Source: Nymphaea colorata
Taxonomy: Eukaryota; Streptophyta; Magnoliopsida; Nymphaeales; Nymphaeaceae
Assembly: GCF_008831285.2 (NCBI RefSeq)
Contig: NC_045145.1
Span: forward strand, 2,046,001 to 2,110,000
Length of the DNA: 64,000 bases
Direction: 5' to 3'
In this document: positions 40,646 to 53,989 of the stretch, piece by piece
Layout of the letters: each line of letters starts with the position of its first letter
How positions within the stretch are numbered: position 1 is the first letter of the stretch
Notes under the pieces: generated by a model
Databases searched by the model: none
Told to the model about the DNA's origin: nothing
Seen by the model: only the letters and a program-made list of their open reading frames with translations
Translations under genes and position numbers: made by a program

Positions 40646-43601
40646 CCGGGCTAAAAGCAAATAACGAAAGCAGAAACTACCACCCGCGAGGGGGTTCAGA
40701 AAATACCGGCCAAGGCTAGCTTGGCGTATGAGATACCAAACCCATGAGGTGAGATTCCACTCTCGGGTATCACAGCTACAGGGCAGAGAACTCCCAGTCC
40801 AAACGTCGGATGGGGCTGAAGAAGTCGTGGCCCGAGCTGACTAGATCGTGTAGGGAGTCGCCCATTGCAAGGAGGAAGACTCGCTAGTCGTTGGCCGCAG
40901 GTGGTAGGCAACTGTAGAGGGAATTGGGCAGCAGTAACTGGCCGCTGGTCACAGGCTGGCGTCGGCAGCATTAGCCACAGGCGTCACGCAATGGCAGACA
41001 GGAACAGGCTATGGCCGACAAGCACAGGCCGTAAGAGTTGCCGACAGCAGGCAGGTTGCGGCCACGGAAGCCGGTGCTGGACTCTGAACGCCTGGCTATG
41101 GGAGGCTAAGGTGGACGTCGGTGATGCTGAAGACGATGGCCCTCCTGGCCACTGCGGAAGTCGAAGGCTCGGCCCTCTTGGCCGAGCATGGTAGGGAGCT
41201 GGACGACGGGCGCGGCCCGCCTGGCCGCACGCTGAGCTGGCTACGTGCACAAGGCTGGCAGCGTTGGTATGAGCTGCGGGTGGAGATTCACCGACCACGA
41301 GAAGGCCAAGGCTGTGAAGGTGTTCACAGGCTGCCTTGGGTGCTAAGGTTGTGGCCGCCTAGGGGGTGGACCAAGGTGGGCTCGGTGAACTAGACTAGGC
41401 TCGGGCTAGGAAGGCCCACTAATGACTAAGTTCCGTTTGAGCTGTAAATGGGACACGAAGTAGGTTAGGTGTACTAGGTTCAAGGGTCCGAGTCTAGGTT
41501 CAACCAAATGTGAGCTTGAGGGTCAAAAGTCAACTCCTAAAATCTAGGAAGGGTAGGTTTAAGGGCGTCATAGCTTGGGGAAAATGGAAATGGCTGGGGT
41601 AATGGGATCAAATGCGAATGGCGGCTCGCTAAGGATGAGTGAGGGGAATGGGGCGGTGATCTAGGAACAGAATCCGACTAGGGATTGGGCTCCTAAAAGC
41701 TTGGCTGAGGTGGAGGGTGCGTGGAGGCTACCTTCCTCGAGTTTAGGAAGGGAGGCTGAGGTGTCGCCAACAAATGTGGGCGACTAAGCTAAGGTGGGTC
41801 ACACGAGAATGGGGCTTGGGACAAGTGGCGGGTAGGTAAGGCTGTCTTGCTAAAATGCTCGATGATTTCCTATCTAAATGGGATTTGATCCCCAAATGAG
41901 AATCAAAGATCGGCGAGGTGGCTTGAAGATTCCACCAAATGAGGTTCAATATCTCAACTCGATCTCTAGAGATCTCTAACCCTCCCAATGCTTGCCACGT
42001 GGGCTAGATGGATGGTGGAGATGGCGAAAGGCCCAAAAGTCAGATTCACTTACCTCGAAAATTGGAGAGATGACTGGGAACTCCAAGTGCACCGGAGGCT
42101 AGGTGTGAACACCTAGGAGATCCTCCACCATTTCACACGATATTTCCCAAATGAAGTCGAGATTTTTGGAGATTCTCTAGGGCAGCTCGAGATCAGCTGA
42201 GTGCCTTAGCTGGATGCCCCAAATGAACGCCGGAAGGAACCAATGGGCTGCCGGAATAGTAGCAGCGATGGCTGGAATTTTCAAATTCCAGCCGGCCCTT
42301 AAAATGGACCGAACTTGCCTAACTTGCCGTTTTCTCAATTCATTTTTTTCTTTGGGCATTTTCATTTTCTTTCTTTTCTTTTTCTCGCCTCTTTCTTTCT
42401 TTCTTTTTTTTAACTCTTCTGTCTGAATTTTCCGGCAAGGGTACAAGCTAAAACCGAGAGCAAAGAAGACTTTTTCGGTCACAATTAACCGATAAAATTT
42501 CTTCGATCCGTGGAAGCAAGCACGAGTAATCAAGGGTATTCCTTGTGGCCCGTAAAGGTGGATTTGGGGTAAGCTTCTGCCGAGGGAAAGCAATGAAACT
42601 CACGGCTGGAACCGAGAGGATTTCATGACTTCCTATGGCCGAATCTTAACTCAAATCAGCCCAACAAAATACACAATTGGACCTCTTAAATTAACATACT
42701 AACCTTGCAACGTGAATCCGTGTAGTCGATTGCTCAATCTCGCCTAGTTTCCTAGAGGAGAAGGAGCCTTCCCGGGGACGACGTGGCCTTTAGCCTTCAC
42801 GGTCGTGAAGTGATGGCTGCACCTTGATTGATGAGCTGAAGTGGGGAATATTGTGGAACATGGAAAACTCTTCACGCCGGAGCAAGAGGAGATCTTCAAG
42901 CCGTCAATCCTTGGGCAAGTGGACGAGTAGAGAAGAAGAGAATTAGGCAAAGAGAGAAGAAAAGCTCGCTGGTTTTGAGAATGCCTTTGAAGAATTCAAC
43001 ATTGGAGGTCAATTTCCCCAAATGTGACACACGAGGAAGAAGAAGACAAGAGGCGCAGGGAAAAGAGAGTGCGCAAGGGGAGAGGAGAGAGCCGTGAGGA
43101 GAGAGAGAGACAAGGAAGAAATGAACTCAATTCTTAATTCTTGCATACGAAATCAAATGTCTACAAAGTATTTATAGTCTGGACTAAACAACGGATCTAA
43201 ACACTTGATCCAGATCAAAGCTAGAATCCAAAAGCAAAATGGAATAGCTCAAAGCAAATGCTTAATAAAAAATGCGCAAAGTAAAGCTCGAGACCTATTG
43301 TCTCAATTCTTAACTGGATCCTCCTCCTTCCCGCACTAGCCCTGGCATGGATTTGGACCCCATTTGCCTAGGCGTTGCCCTAAGCTGGCCCTAAGTGTCT
43401 AGGCTCGACCCGACCCCTAGGTGGACTCGATCTAGATCGGGTTATACCCACCGCCTTGGTATTCAAGTGCCGCGCCTGGGTCACCTCCTTGTCCTTGAAC
43501 TTTCCTTAGAGTCGTTGCAATTCCTCCCTCTCCTCCCTCTGCATCAACTCTAAGTTCAACATTAACCTCACAAGTGGTGATTTGGTCTTCGTCTGTGCCA
43601 C
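40646..43601 (-). repeat. Truncated family B LTR
   Basis: It aligns with the family B LTR from about 18150 to its end region. The first about 450 bases are missing at the element 2 junction, and the last bases are cut by the Tat LTR at 43602. It contains the ctataaatac TATA motif near 43165 and the tail motif DAEGGEGGIAT (43516-43551). No gene is recognisable. Confidence 0.65.
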
Positions 43602-46600
43602 TGTTCGCACCCCACTCCTTTTTCAAGAAGGTCGAAATGCGAGTGAGCAAAATTCTTTTAAAATTGGGGTTTTGAGAAAATTTTCAAGAGAAAGGGATCC
43701 GCTTGTCGGTACGAGGTCCAACCGTTCCTGCCGCCTTTAACAGGGGTAATTAGACCAAGGACTAAGGATCATTTGGATCATATACGAGTTATTGATGTAA
43801 GTCCTATATGCTTATGCATTGAGGTTTTGGATTCAAGAACCGAAATTCATTTTTTTGAATAAATGAATTTGAATATTGGGGGTTTTCAAGTCGGTTTAAA
43901 AACCTTTGTTTTGGTGTTATTTGAAACACATAATTCTTGAGGATTTTTGAAGATTTGGGATTGAGTTCTTTGTTGTGAACTCTAGATGATGATGATCATC
44001 TTATGATAAAAATTGATTTTGAACTCTTCTTTTGTCAAATCATGTGATTTGTAGAATTCATTCTTTTGAAAGAACATAGGTTCCAAATTGTTAGAAAACA
44101 TGTTGTTTTTCAAATGCACTTTGGCCAAAAGATTATGAATGCATTGCTTGTGTTTTCTTTTGAAGTTAAGTGAAGTTTACAAATTCTCATTGCAATATGA
44201 CTTGGTCACTTTTTGCAACTTAAATTTGAATCACTTAATTTCTTGAGAATGTGCATGTGGTGCCATTGATTTTGAGTGAAAGTGAATGCATGAAACGAGA
44301 ATGGAAACTATATGGAACATTCATTCTTCTCTCTCTCATAATCCATCAAGATTCATTCATATGAAACATACATTCTTCACTCCCTCATAATCTCTCAAAG
44401 TCCGTATTACACGTCATACAATCTATACATGAAGATTGATTAAAATGTAGGACTTTCTCTATATGTGCTCATTATATGATTAAGCACATGAATTAGAGAT
44501 GTAGTCCATAAGCTTGAGGCTTGACATAAAATTATCAAAATGATGAAAATATATAAATGATGTCAAGTTCAATCTTTGAAACGGATGGGAGACATGGATG
44601 ACGTCCACTTTTGTCTCAAAATAGCTAAAAATCAGACCTTGTGTTGATTTAAATAGCTGAAAATTGTGGACATTGATTCCAATAAGGACTTGTTTCTTAG
44701 ATAGAAACAATGAGTTTTTCAAATCTATTCAAATTCCAGATTTCGTAGTAATGAAATCATCAACTCCTTTGGATGATTCTAGGATGGTTGGTATTTCAAA
44801 TATGTAAATTTTGATATTCTTAAACCAATTCCTATGAAACATGGTCTGATTTCAACAACATACATACATCTTATGTATGGGTTTGCTGAAATTAAGTAAA
44901 AATGAAATGAAAATAATTTATAATCTTGCACTAGAAAAATCAATAAAAATGGCCCATTTCCTTAAAGACCGGTTTGGAAACATGTTCCAACCTGATTTTA
45001 AGGGAGGAATGTAATTTTTGACAAGAAATCAAATACATATATGTACATATATAACAATGTATACATATACGTACCTTACTTTTCAAAATAAAATTTTATC
45101 AAGGGACCGCATGACTCATGAATCATGATGATTCATGGCTGGGTTCTTTTATGTAGGAAGATTGAGAACTTGTTTCAAATCTTCCATACTACCCTTGATT
45201 AATTAAATTGAAAGACATGAATCAAAATGACTGTGAATAAGAAAGAAAATAAAACAATACTCAAGCTTATTCGTCCATCATTTAGCCATGCAAGGGTGGA
45301 TCACATTCATAAAAACGTATCCATCCCTTATAGGCATTTTCATCATACGTGATGTAGCAAAATCACTCTCTCACCGTGGGATTCTCTCATGGTAGGGAGT
45401 TCAAAATGGTATTAAGTTGGTTCCTTTGAAAGGGACCTGGCCTTGGGGCCCATTTCAAAATTTGATACTTGGGTTCATATTTAAGAAAAACCGACATATG
45501 CATGCATTATGCATTAACATGTACATTGAAGCGTAGGTTTCCCTTAGCTGGACATCATTCCCAGCCGTAAGCAAATGAAAATAAACCATCCCACGAATTG
45601 CTGGAATTAAAATAAATCAACAATAAGCTAAAGTAGAAGAGAAGTGAGTTAAGATCACCTACCTTGCGGTCGGTCTTGATGTTTGTCCTTCGTCTTCACT
45701 TGTTTTCTAACCCAAGCAATCCTAAGCAAGAATCCAACCGTGGATTCAAGCTTAGCAAAGCTAGAATAAGAAATAGCTTGCTTGCTGGAATTTGGAGTGG
45801 TAAAGAGGGCTTCTCACCACGAAAATCCTAAGTAAGGGTTCACTTAAGCACCCTAACTTAGCAAAATCAATGGGGAGAATAGAAGAAAGTGAAGAAGAGA
45901 ATGGAAGAAAAAGGGGAAGGGGGCTTGGACGAACCTCTTCTCTCTTCCTTGGCTTCTCCCTCCTAGCTCCTTGGCTGCAGCAATTTGATAGAATGCTCCA
46001 AAATTTCGTCCTCCCCCTTGGTGGCCAAGGGGAGGTTTATATAGAGGAGGAGGTGGGTTCAACCACCTTCTTAACTCACCTTGGGAACTTGCTTAAGACC
46101 TTGGGGACTTGTAAAATGAGTTAAATAGACTTTAAAGGCTCTAATTGACCATTTCTCAGCCCATTTCCACGAGCTAGGTGGGCTGGGCTAGGTTTGGTCA
46201 ACTTGGGTTCAGACCTAGGTGACCATTTTGACCAAAATTTTGGACGAAAATGCCCTTGCACAGGGTTTTGCCCTTATTTTGTACTATTTATTTATTTTTT
46301 GTTTGAAATCGAGCTTATAAGGTTAAAACCTAGTTACTAAGCTCCAAATGCCATTGAATTATGATAATTAAATTTAAATTTTAATAAAATTTAAAAATTT
46401 TATCAAATTTAGTTCGAAAAGGGTATTTTCGTCCAAAACTTGATTGAAAATGGATTTCAACTGAATCAAACTTTCACTTGAGAAATTCAATTTAAATTTG
46501 GTATTTGATTCATGCATTTGACAAATTCAAATGTTTATTTGCCTTTCATAAACCATTTTAGGCTTTTTAATCTTAAGTTGACCGCAGAAGGGCAAAATTA

Positions 46601-47422
46601 TCCAAATTGATCAATTTCGACCAATTGACCAAAGTCAAAGCTCATTTGCAAGTAGTTTGACTTTATTTGAGGTAATTTGATAAATTTGGGTCAAGAAAGC
46701 TCTTAATTGAGCTAAATTGTACTTTGACTGAGTTTAGTCAAAGTGGGTTTGGTTCGGTCAAAGTCTATTTTCGTCCATTAATTGGATCATGAGACAGACT
46801 TACGTTTTGACTGTGTTGAGCCCATGGTGACCGAACCTAGCTGGAATTGGCACCACATTTGAGTGCACCCGGGTCAAACCTACTTGGATTAAGTAGGTTA
46901 GGTGAGTTTGACCAGTCTAGTAATTGCTTCCTTGAAAATGATTTTTTTCTTTAATGAGGACCTGGTTAAAGAAGAGAGAGAGACATAAATGTCTCTCTTT
47001 TCCTAGGTTTCTCCTTTATTTCTTTTTGAAAATGACTTTTCTTCAATTAATTTGAGAGAAAATATTTATTTATTATTTTTTTGACATGGAGGGGGCATGG
47101 CCCCTGGGGGGCTCTTGTCCACACGAGCTAGGTGGGGCCCACACGTGGGTCCCACGTAGCATTTTAGACTGAATTAGATCCAATTCTTGGATCTAAGTCA
47201 AAATTTGCATTTTGCAATTGGATTTGGATTTCAAATGACATTTGCAATTGAATTTGGACTCGTAATCCTGCATTGGGATTCGTGTATCGGGTTAAATTCA
47301 CGATTTGAATCTAATTGTTCTTTAGATTCGAAATTGGCTTTGAAATTGTAAATTTTCACAATTCTTTTGTGAAATTTTCACATTGCTTCAATTTTGATGT
47401 GGAAAAATTTGGGGTGTTAACA
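43602..47422 (-). repeat. 3' LTR of a Tat-lineage Ty3 element
   Basis: AT-rich, unlike everything to its left. It starts TGTTCGCACCCC and ends GGGTGTTAACA, followed by a purine tract (minus strand). I placed the left end at 43602 from the TGTTCGCAC end typical of this lineage and the composition change. The right end is well supported by the PPT and by a second copy of the same end at 62571. There are no genes in it. Confidence 0.78.
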
Positions 47423-47435
47423 GATGCCCCTCTTT
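47423..47435 (-). promoter_or_regulatory. Polypurine tract of Tat element
   Basis: The minus strand reads aaagaggggcatc directly before the LTR. Confidence 0.82.
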
Positions 47436-48486
47436 GTTGTTAAGCAAATTGAATAATTTGCTTAATAGCAAAGATTCACGCACCAAATTTTTGCAAATCG
47501 TTTGGAAAATCCATTTTTCAAATGATGTTGAACCATCCTCGCTCGAGGGGAAATGCTAGGCATAGACCTGAAATAAGAAGATTTTTCTCCATCTCATTGG
47601 GGACTTTGTAGAGGAATTAATGTTGGTTGAAAAATTTTGTAATTGTGAAAGTTTTTGCATTTGATGCTTTGAGAAATTTACCCTCGATGCCTTCTAAACC
47701 ATTGGCAAGTGCTTTTTCTCTTCTTTTACTTAGTTTTTCACATACTCGCTTTTGCTTTTGAATTTTGATTTTCTTTTTGAGCCACCCTTCACTCTTGGGA
47801 GAAATTCCTCACCACCCCAAAAGCTACTACGGAGTTCCACCGCTTTGGCGGTTTTGTGTAGTTTGCTTTGTGTAATATCAAGTCTATCGGGCTTTCTTCT
47901 GAACCCTTGTAACAAGCTTTGGGCCGGTAACTCCTAGACCAGTTGGCCTCAGGGTACCAAATGTAAAACACTCCCCGGGCTTACTTGCTCGAATTCAGAA
48001 GGCTTTAGGAGACTTAATATAAGCAAAATGCTCATGGATTGCTTTTTAGCTTCACGGCGTAAGCATAGGTCATATGCCCACCCGCGCCTGCTGAGCTTTG
48101 AACCAGAGGAACAACTACACTCACCCCGAGCTCATTGCTCAACTCATTTCGCTTGATAGCTTTTTCTAGCATCTTGCCAAGGTCTTTTAGGTGACAAGAC
48201 TTTTTCTTATGGCATCTCATGCTAGACCTTTACAAATGCCGATTGTCGGGACCAACATTAATTACTATACATTAGTCCCTCAATGTCTGTGAAATTTCTT
48301 GCCTATTTCAAGACGATGCCCTTGCAATTGCCCTCAAGACATGGGTTGAGTTTGAAAATTTTGATGCATTTTTGAAACTTTTCCCTAAGGGATACCATGC
48401 CCCTTGGTTGGTTTGAAAATTGTTACAAACGTGCTTATCAAAGCACAACTATTTTGAATTTTTTTTTTTTTTTTTGAATTGCAAAT
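47436..48486 (-). other. Tat element 3' untranslated region
   Basis: Between the end of integrase and the PPT. It has no coding frame of note, and a poly-T run near 48460. The part at about 47735-48240 recurs in diverged form at 53990-54430. Confidence 0.65.
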
Positions 48487-51400
48487 TCAAGTATAGAATT
48501 TTTTGAGATGCAAAGCATTAATTGGATCGGGGATTTCAACCCCATCGGCATCAATCAGTCGATAAGAATTGTGAGGTAGAACCTCTTTGACAACATATGG
48601 TCCTTCCCAGTTCGGCGCCCATTTTCCTTTGGGTCTACTCCTGAGTGGAACTATGGATCTTAAAACAAGATCATTTACCTGAAATTTTCTTTCAATGACT
48701 GATTTGGCATAATGTCGGGCGACTCTCTTACGATAGACTTCGGCATGCTCTGCCACTTGTAGTCTTTTCTCGTCTAAGAGGTCTAATTGAGCAAGTCTTT
48801 TTTTTTTTATATTTGCTAATTGGGAGTTCAATGAGAGCAGCAAATTTCATTGCTGGTTTTTGGACATGTAATGGAAGGACAATTTCCGTTCCATATACTA
48901 ATTCTGCTGGTGTAGCATTGGTGGGTGTCCGAATTGTGGTTCGATATGCCCAAAGTGCATTGTGCATTTTCTCGTGCCAATCTCGGCCTGTTTCAACTGT
49001 CATTTCTAAGACACGAATCAAAATCTTGTTGGTTGCTTCTGCCTGACCATTACCTTGAGGGTAATATGGGGCAGAAAAGTGATGTTGTATTTTGTGTTTG
49101 TGACAAAGATTGCGCATTTTCTCATTTTTGAAATGAGTACCGTTATCAGAAACGATATCATGCGGGATGCCAAATCTACACAAAAGATTTTTATGAATGA
49201 AGGACACTACGTGTTGTCCTTCGACTGTTTTTAAAGTGATCGCTTCCACCCATTTGGTGAAGTAATCTGTAGCTGCAAGAAAATACCTGTGTCCATTTGA
49301 GGCAGGTGGATTGATTGGACCGACTACGTCGAAGGCCCACATGGAGAATGGCCATGGTGAGCTGACCGAATGAAGGTACGCTGCTGGAGCATGAATTGAT
49401 GGTGCATGCAACTGACATTTGATGCATTTTTTGACAAATTGGTGACAGTCTCTTTGCATTGTGGGCCAATAGTACCCTGCTCTGACTATCTGCTTGACGA
49501 GGGTCTGATACCCTACATGTCCCCCACAAATTCCTTCATGGGCTTCTTGAATGACTTCTAGTGCCTCATTTGCATCGAGACATCTAGCATATTCTGTGCT
49601 GAATCCTCTTCTGTATAGGATGTCGGCTAGAATGAAATATCTTGAAGACATGTGTCTCAAAACTCTTTGCTCTTTTCGAGACATTTCTGGTGGAAGTGTT
49701 CCAGTTTGGAGAAAATCCTTGATGTTCTGATACCATGGTGTTTCTCTACTTTCTGCTTGCAACACCTGTTCTGGTATGACAAAAAATGGTTGTTCGAGTC
49801 TTCCAACTTGAAAAGATCTGATAGATTCTCCAGGTTTGAAGGCAATGGTAGAGCCTAAACTGGCTAAACTGTCTGCTATTGGGTTAAATTCTCTTTTGAC
49901 ATGTAAGAGTTGACATTCCTCGAACTGTCTTAAGAGGGAAGCTGCTAACTCTTGATATGGGATCAATTTTTGATCTTTGACTTGCCAATCTCCATTGACC
50001 TGACTGACAGCTAAGAGAGAATCTCCAAAAATGCGAACTCTCTGCACTTTAAATTTGAGCAACATTTTGAGTCCTTGGATTAGGGCCTCGTACTCTGCCA
50101 TATTATGCGTGCAGGAAAAATTCAATTTGAGAGAGTAAGGAATCATTTCCCTTTCTGGTGTAATGAAAAGTATCCCAATGCCTGCCCCAGCTGTGCTCTT
50201 AGATCCATCAAAGTACATCTCCCAAATCGGCTCTGGTTCAGTTGTCAGGATTTGCTCATCTGGAAAATCATCATTTGTTCTAATTTCTTCATATAGAGGA
50301 AAATTTGCCAATTGGTCTGCAATGGCTTGCCCCTTGATTGATTTTTGTGACACATATTCCAAATCATATTGCATCAGCAAAACCTGCCACTTTGCTATCC
50401 TTCCATTCAGAAATGACTGTTCGAGGATATATTTGAGTGGATTAAGTTTGGATAAAATTTTAACTTCACAAGCCAATAGATAATGCCTTAATTTTTGACA
50501 CATCCACACCAAGGCTAAGCAAGTTTTTTTCATGTGTGAGTAGTTCTTTTCATACTGCACAAATGTCTTACTGATGTAATAAATGGCATGTTCTATTCGG
50601 CATCCTTCTTCATATTGAGCCAGAAATCCACCACAGGCTGAATCGTTAACTGTGATGTAAAGGAGTAGAGGTTCCCCTAAAATTGGAGGTTTTAAAATTG
50701 GTGGGCAAAGAAGATACTTCTTGATCTTTTCGAATGTGGCTTGACATTCATGCCCCCATTCAAATTTGACTCCTTTCCGCAGTAAATGGTTGAAGGGTTC
50801 GCATCTCATGGCGAGATTAGATATAAACCTTTTGATTGACTGAATTCTGCCTTGCAAGCTGCGTAACTCCTTAAGATTTGTTGGGGGTGATATTTCGATG
50901 ATCGCCTTTGCTTTGGAAGGATCCATCTCGATTCCCTTTTAGCTGACCATAAATCCCAAAAGCTTACCGGATTCCACACCAAATACACATTTTTGTGGAT
51001 TCAATCTAAGTTTGTATTGTAAGAGTCTATCAAAAACTTGAGAGAGAATGTTGATGTGATTCTCCCTTGTTTTTTACTTAATTAGTAGATCATCTACATA
51101 TGCATCCATGATTTGATGCATTTGGTCATGAAAAATAGCTGCCATAGCCCTTTGATATGTTGCCCCAGCGTTCTTCAAACCAAATGGCATTACTGTATAG
51201 CAGAAGGTACCCCATGGGGTTGTAAATGATGTTTTGGCTTGATCTTGAGCTGCCAACTTAATTTGGTTATAACCAGAATATCCATCCATAAAGGAGAACA
51301 TAGCGTGACCTGCGGTACTGTCTACCAACAAGTCAATGTTTGGAAGTGGGTAGTCATCCTTTGGTGTAGCCTTATTCAAATCTCTGAAATCGATGCAGAG

Positions 51401-51922
51401 CCGAATTTTGCCATTTTTCTTTGGGACTACCACAATGTTTGCTAACCATTCAGGATAGTCGATTGTTCGGATGAACACTGCCTTTAGTAGGTCTTCCAGG
51501 CCTTCCTTAACTTGCCCCTCAAGACGAGGGTCTAGTTTCCTCAACTTTTGTTTGATTGGCTTGCATTCTGGTTTCAATGGTAGTCGATGCTCGACTAATT
51601 TTGTATCAAGTCCTGGCATGTCCTCATAAGTCCACGCAAAGGCTTCTTGATGCTTTTTGAGGAAGTCTATCAACTCTTTTCTTTCTTCTGCTGAGAGACT
51701 TGTTCCAATTTGCAAAATCTTTGGACTCTCTTCCGTGCCAATGTTAATTTCCTCAATCGGATCATTAATTAGAGGTGACGATTGATCTTGCTTTCTCATT
51801 TGGATGAACTCTGGACATTCGGCCTCAGTGAGTTCTGGATTTATCTCCTTAAAAGCTTTTGATGTTTGATCCTCAAATGCCATCCTAAAGATTGTAAAGA
51901 AGTTAGATGAAATTTGAGACAT
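48487..51922 (-). pseudogene. Tat-lineage pol: RT, two RNase H domains, integrase (inactivated)
   Basis: The frame 51922-51074 holds RT up to YVDDLLIK, where a TAA stops it (51074-51076). A second TAA in the same frame is at 50939-50941. The frame 50926-48728 then holds the rest of RT, the ordinary RNase H, a second archaeal-type RNase H (YFDGSKSTAGAGIG, MAEYEALI) that marks the Tat lineage, and integrase with its H-H-C-C finger (GGHVGYQ ... CIKC) and core D, D, E (FDVVGP, SDNGTHF, NGQAEATN). A frame change at a run of A (about 48791-48801) moves the integrase C terminus, with KWAPNWEGPY, to the frame 48843-48487. All enzyme motifs are well kept, so the damage is recent or partly due to assembly. 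Confidence 0.9.
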
Positions 51923-52041
51923 TGTATATGGAAGTAATTTGCATTTGTCATTGTATTTTTGAAGGTATTACAAAATGAAGACACTTGGTCTATTTGAGTA
52001 CAATGACGACAAAATGACAAAATGATAACGGATTTGTTGAT

Positions 52042-52284
52042 TCAAATTGATGGTGAACATCTGCCTATGGTATTGCTCTTGACGAAAGGTACTGACTTGA
52101 ATTCTTCCTCAACATCCACTTTTTCATAGCTTCGGCACCCCAAGGCTTGAGTGCCTCGTTGTCCTGTCAAGGTAACTGGTTCCAAGATTCCATTTTCATG
52201 TTTGCCAAGGCCAGTAAATGGCTGGTAGCCATGGCGTATGAGTAAATCCAATCCTTTCTCATTCTGGCAGAATTTCTTGAACAA
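52042..52284 (-). pseudogene. Tat element segment between protease and RT
   Basis: 80 codons including LIRHGYQPFTGLGK and GTQALG, a Gly-rich stretch usual between protease and RT in Tat elements. It lies just upstream of the RT frame on the minus strand. Upstream of it the element runs into a 29-bp tandem duplication and the N gap, so gag, protease and 5' LTR are not seen. Confidence 0.6.
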
Positions 52285-52291
52285 CGGATGA

Positions 52292-52349
52292 CTTTGTAAC
52301 TTGTTTCAAGTTTGGTACCCCTTTGTAACTTGTTTCAAGTTTGGTACCC
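52292..52349. repeat. Perfect 29-bp tandem duplication
   Basis: The unit 'ctttgtaacttgtttcaag...' (29 bases) occurs twice without change at 52292-52320 and 52321-52349, 62 bases from the N gap. It is out of frame with the Tat coding region and may be an assembly artefact. Confidence 0.9.
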
Positions 52350-52411
52350 CTTTTCACCCATACCTGTTTCTTTGGTTCTGAATGGCCAACCTGCTAAGAC
52401 TTTGAGATATT

Positions 52412-52511
52412 NNNNNNNNNNNNNNNNNNNNNNNNNNNNNNNNNNNNNNNNNNNNNNNNNNNNNNNNNNNNNNNNNNNNNNNNNNNNNNNNNNNNNNNNN
52501 NNNNNNNNNNN
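52412..52511. other. Assembly gap (100 N)
   Basis: Exactly 100 N, the usual placeholder for a gap of unknown size. The sequences on its two sides may not be neighbours at this distance. Confidence 0.99.
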
Positions 52512-52818
52512 AGTTAAAATCATAGCTCAAATGCATATTTCAACATAACTCAATGAGTCCATGAACAACAAAAATTAATCACAGCAACTAGGATAATTTC
52601 AATAACTTGCAAAAAGTTACCTAGACTGAACAGTACAACCTAACCAACAAATTGTGATTAACAACACTACATACAGTGTAAATAATGAATTATGAAATAA
52701 CACGTGCTACTTCCAACTTATTTGCGGTCTCAAATCATTATTATTTCAAATCAATTAATTGTCGATAGAATATAACTAAAAGTCAAGATCTTGAGGTTAT
52801 GATACCTGCGATGCTACT

Positions 52819-53340
52819 TCAGCACCAAAAGGAGAACGAAGTTCCATAATGCGACAAGAAATCTTTAGCAAGGAGAATAGCAACCGCATGACTCCCCCCT
52901 TCTATGGTCAACATTAGAAGATTCATAAATGCAATTCTCTCATCAACCCATTTAAGAACATCCTTGTACAACATTCTGCCAACAAGGGGCCAAGCAAAGA
53001 TTGCTAACATAAAAGTATGAAATAATCACATGCTGCTTTTATAGCTTCCATCACCAAATTTATCTTTCACAATCTCCATCATCTTATGAACTAAAATCAT
53101 GCTTCCTACTGGATCCTTCACATGAAACGAGCAGCACTATAACCATCTATCTGGCCATTCCTCTGTATTGTGATCATACCTCCATCCAGCAGCTTTCCCA
53201 ATACTCAGACTATATTGAAGCTGTTGGTATGACGTAGCACCTCGAGCATGAGCTTCTGATTCGCAGTTTGCAGAACAACCATTAGGGTCCGTCTCAACGA
53301 CCTTCTTATGGTTTTTTTATTATAGAAGAACTACCAAAGG
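52819..53340 (-). pseudogene. Unrecognised broken coding fragment
   Basis: The minus strand has protein-like stretches in a row: one with SEAHARGATSYQQLQYSLSI, one with VHKMMEIVKDKFGDGSY, and a 63-codon open part with KDVLKWVDERIAF and HAVAILLAKDFLSHYG. Stops separate them. Codon use looks coding, but I cannot assign a family, and it could be host or transposon in origin. Confidence 0.35.
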
Positions 53341-53989
53341 CAAAGATGGAAGATGACGATGACCGCAACCACCACTGATTCCATCAGTTTTTGTTGTTCT
53401 TCCTTGAACAAAACCAGCTTGAGGATAGTTGATCCACACACAAGTGAAGGCAATGAAATGAAAACCAAACAACTAAGACAATTAAGATGGAATTATGGTT
53501 CTGGTTTAATCTTCTATCCTGAAAGCATGTCTCTCTTAAGATAGAGGAGATGATGGGCTGGGTATATGAGAGGTTTTGTGTATTCAATTAATGTACTAGT
53601 AGCTTGGTAATGAAAGGGCAATATATACAAGACCAAAGAGGGATTGGGTTAGTTTCTCCTACCTCAGAAAACCAAGAAATATAACAAGAGATGTCAAGAT
53701 TTAGTTTGAAATAGTTCATAAATCATCCATCAACTCATAAGCTTGAGTGCTTGTGTTGTGCAAATAATATGTCTTTCATTTACTCGCAGTACTGTACAAG
53801 CATCAAGATCCATTTCACAAATTGTTGTGAATCTCTAGAAGGATCTCTCTCAATTTCCAAAATATGAACATAATGGAATGGTCCTCAACATCTCAGGAAT
53901 CAAAAGAGGAGTAGAATTGACTCCAAAATTACACATCTGCAAAAGACTGTCGCATTCAATTTCGCAAGTTCAGCCATCATGCCTTTCAT
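53341..53989. other. No recognisable feature
   Basis: AT-rich sequence without a supported gene or repeat boundary. Short open frames here lack any protein-like pattern. Confidence 0.5.

Noticed and set aside
40984-41393. About 100-codon frames on both strands in the family B fragment
   Set aside because: Open on opposite strands in GC-rich LTR sequence and not preserved in the family B copy at 17706-20933.
46900-47140. Possible gene in the Tat LTR right half
   Set aside because: AT-rich, no frame above background, and it lies well inside the LTR.
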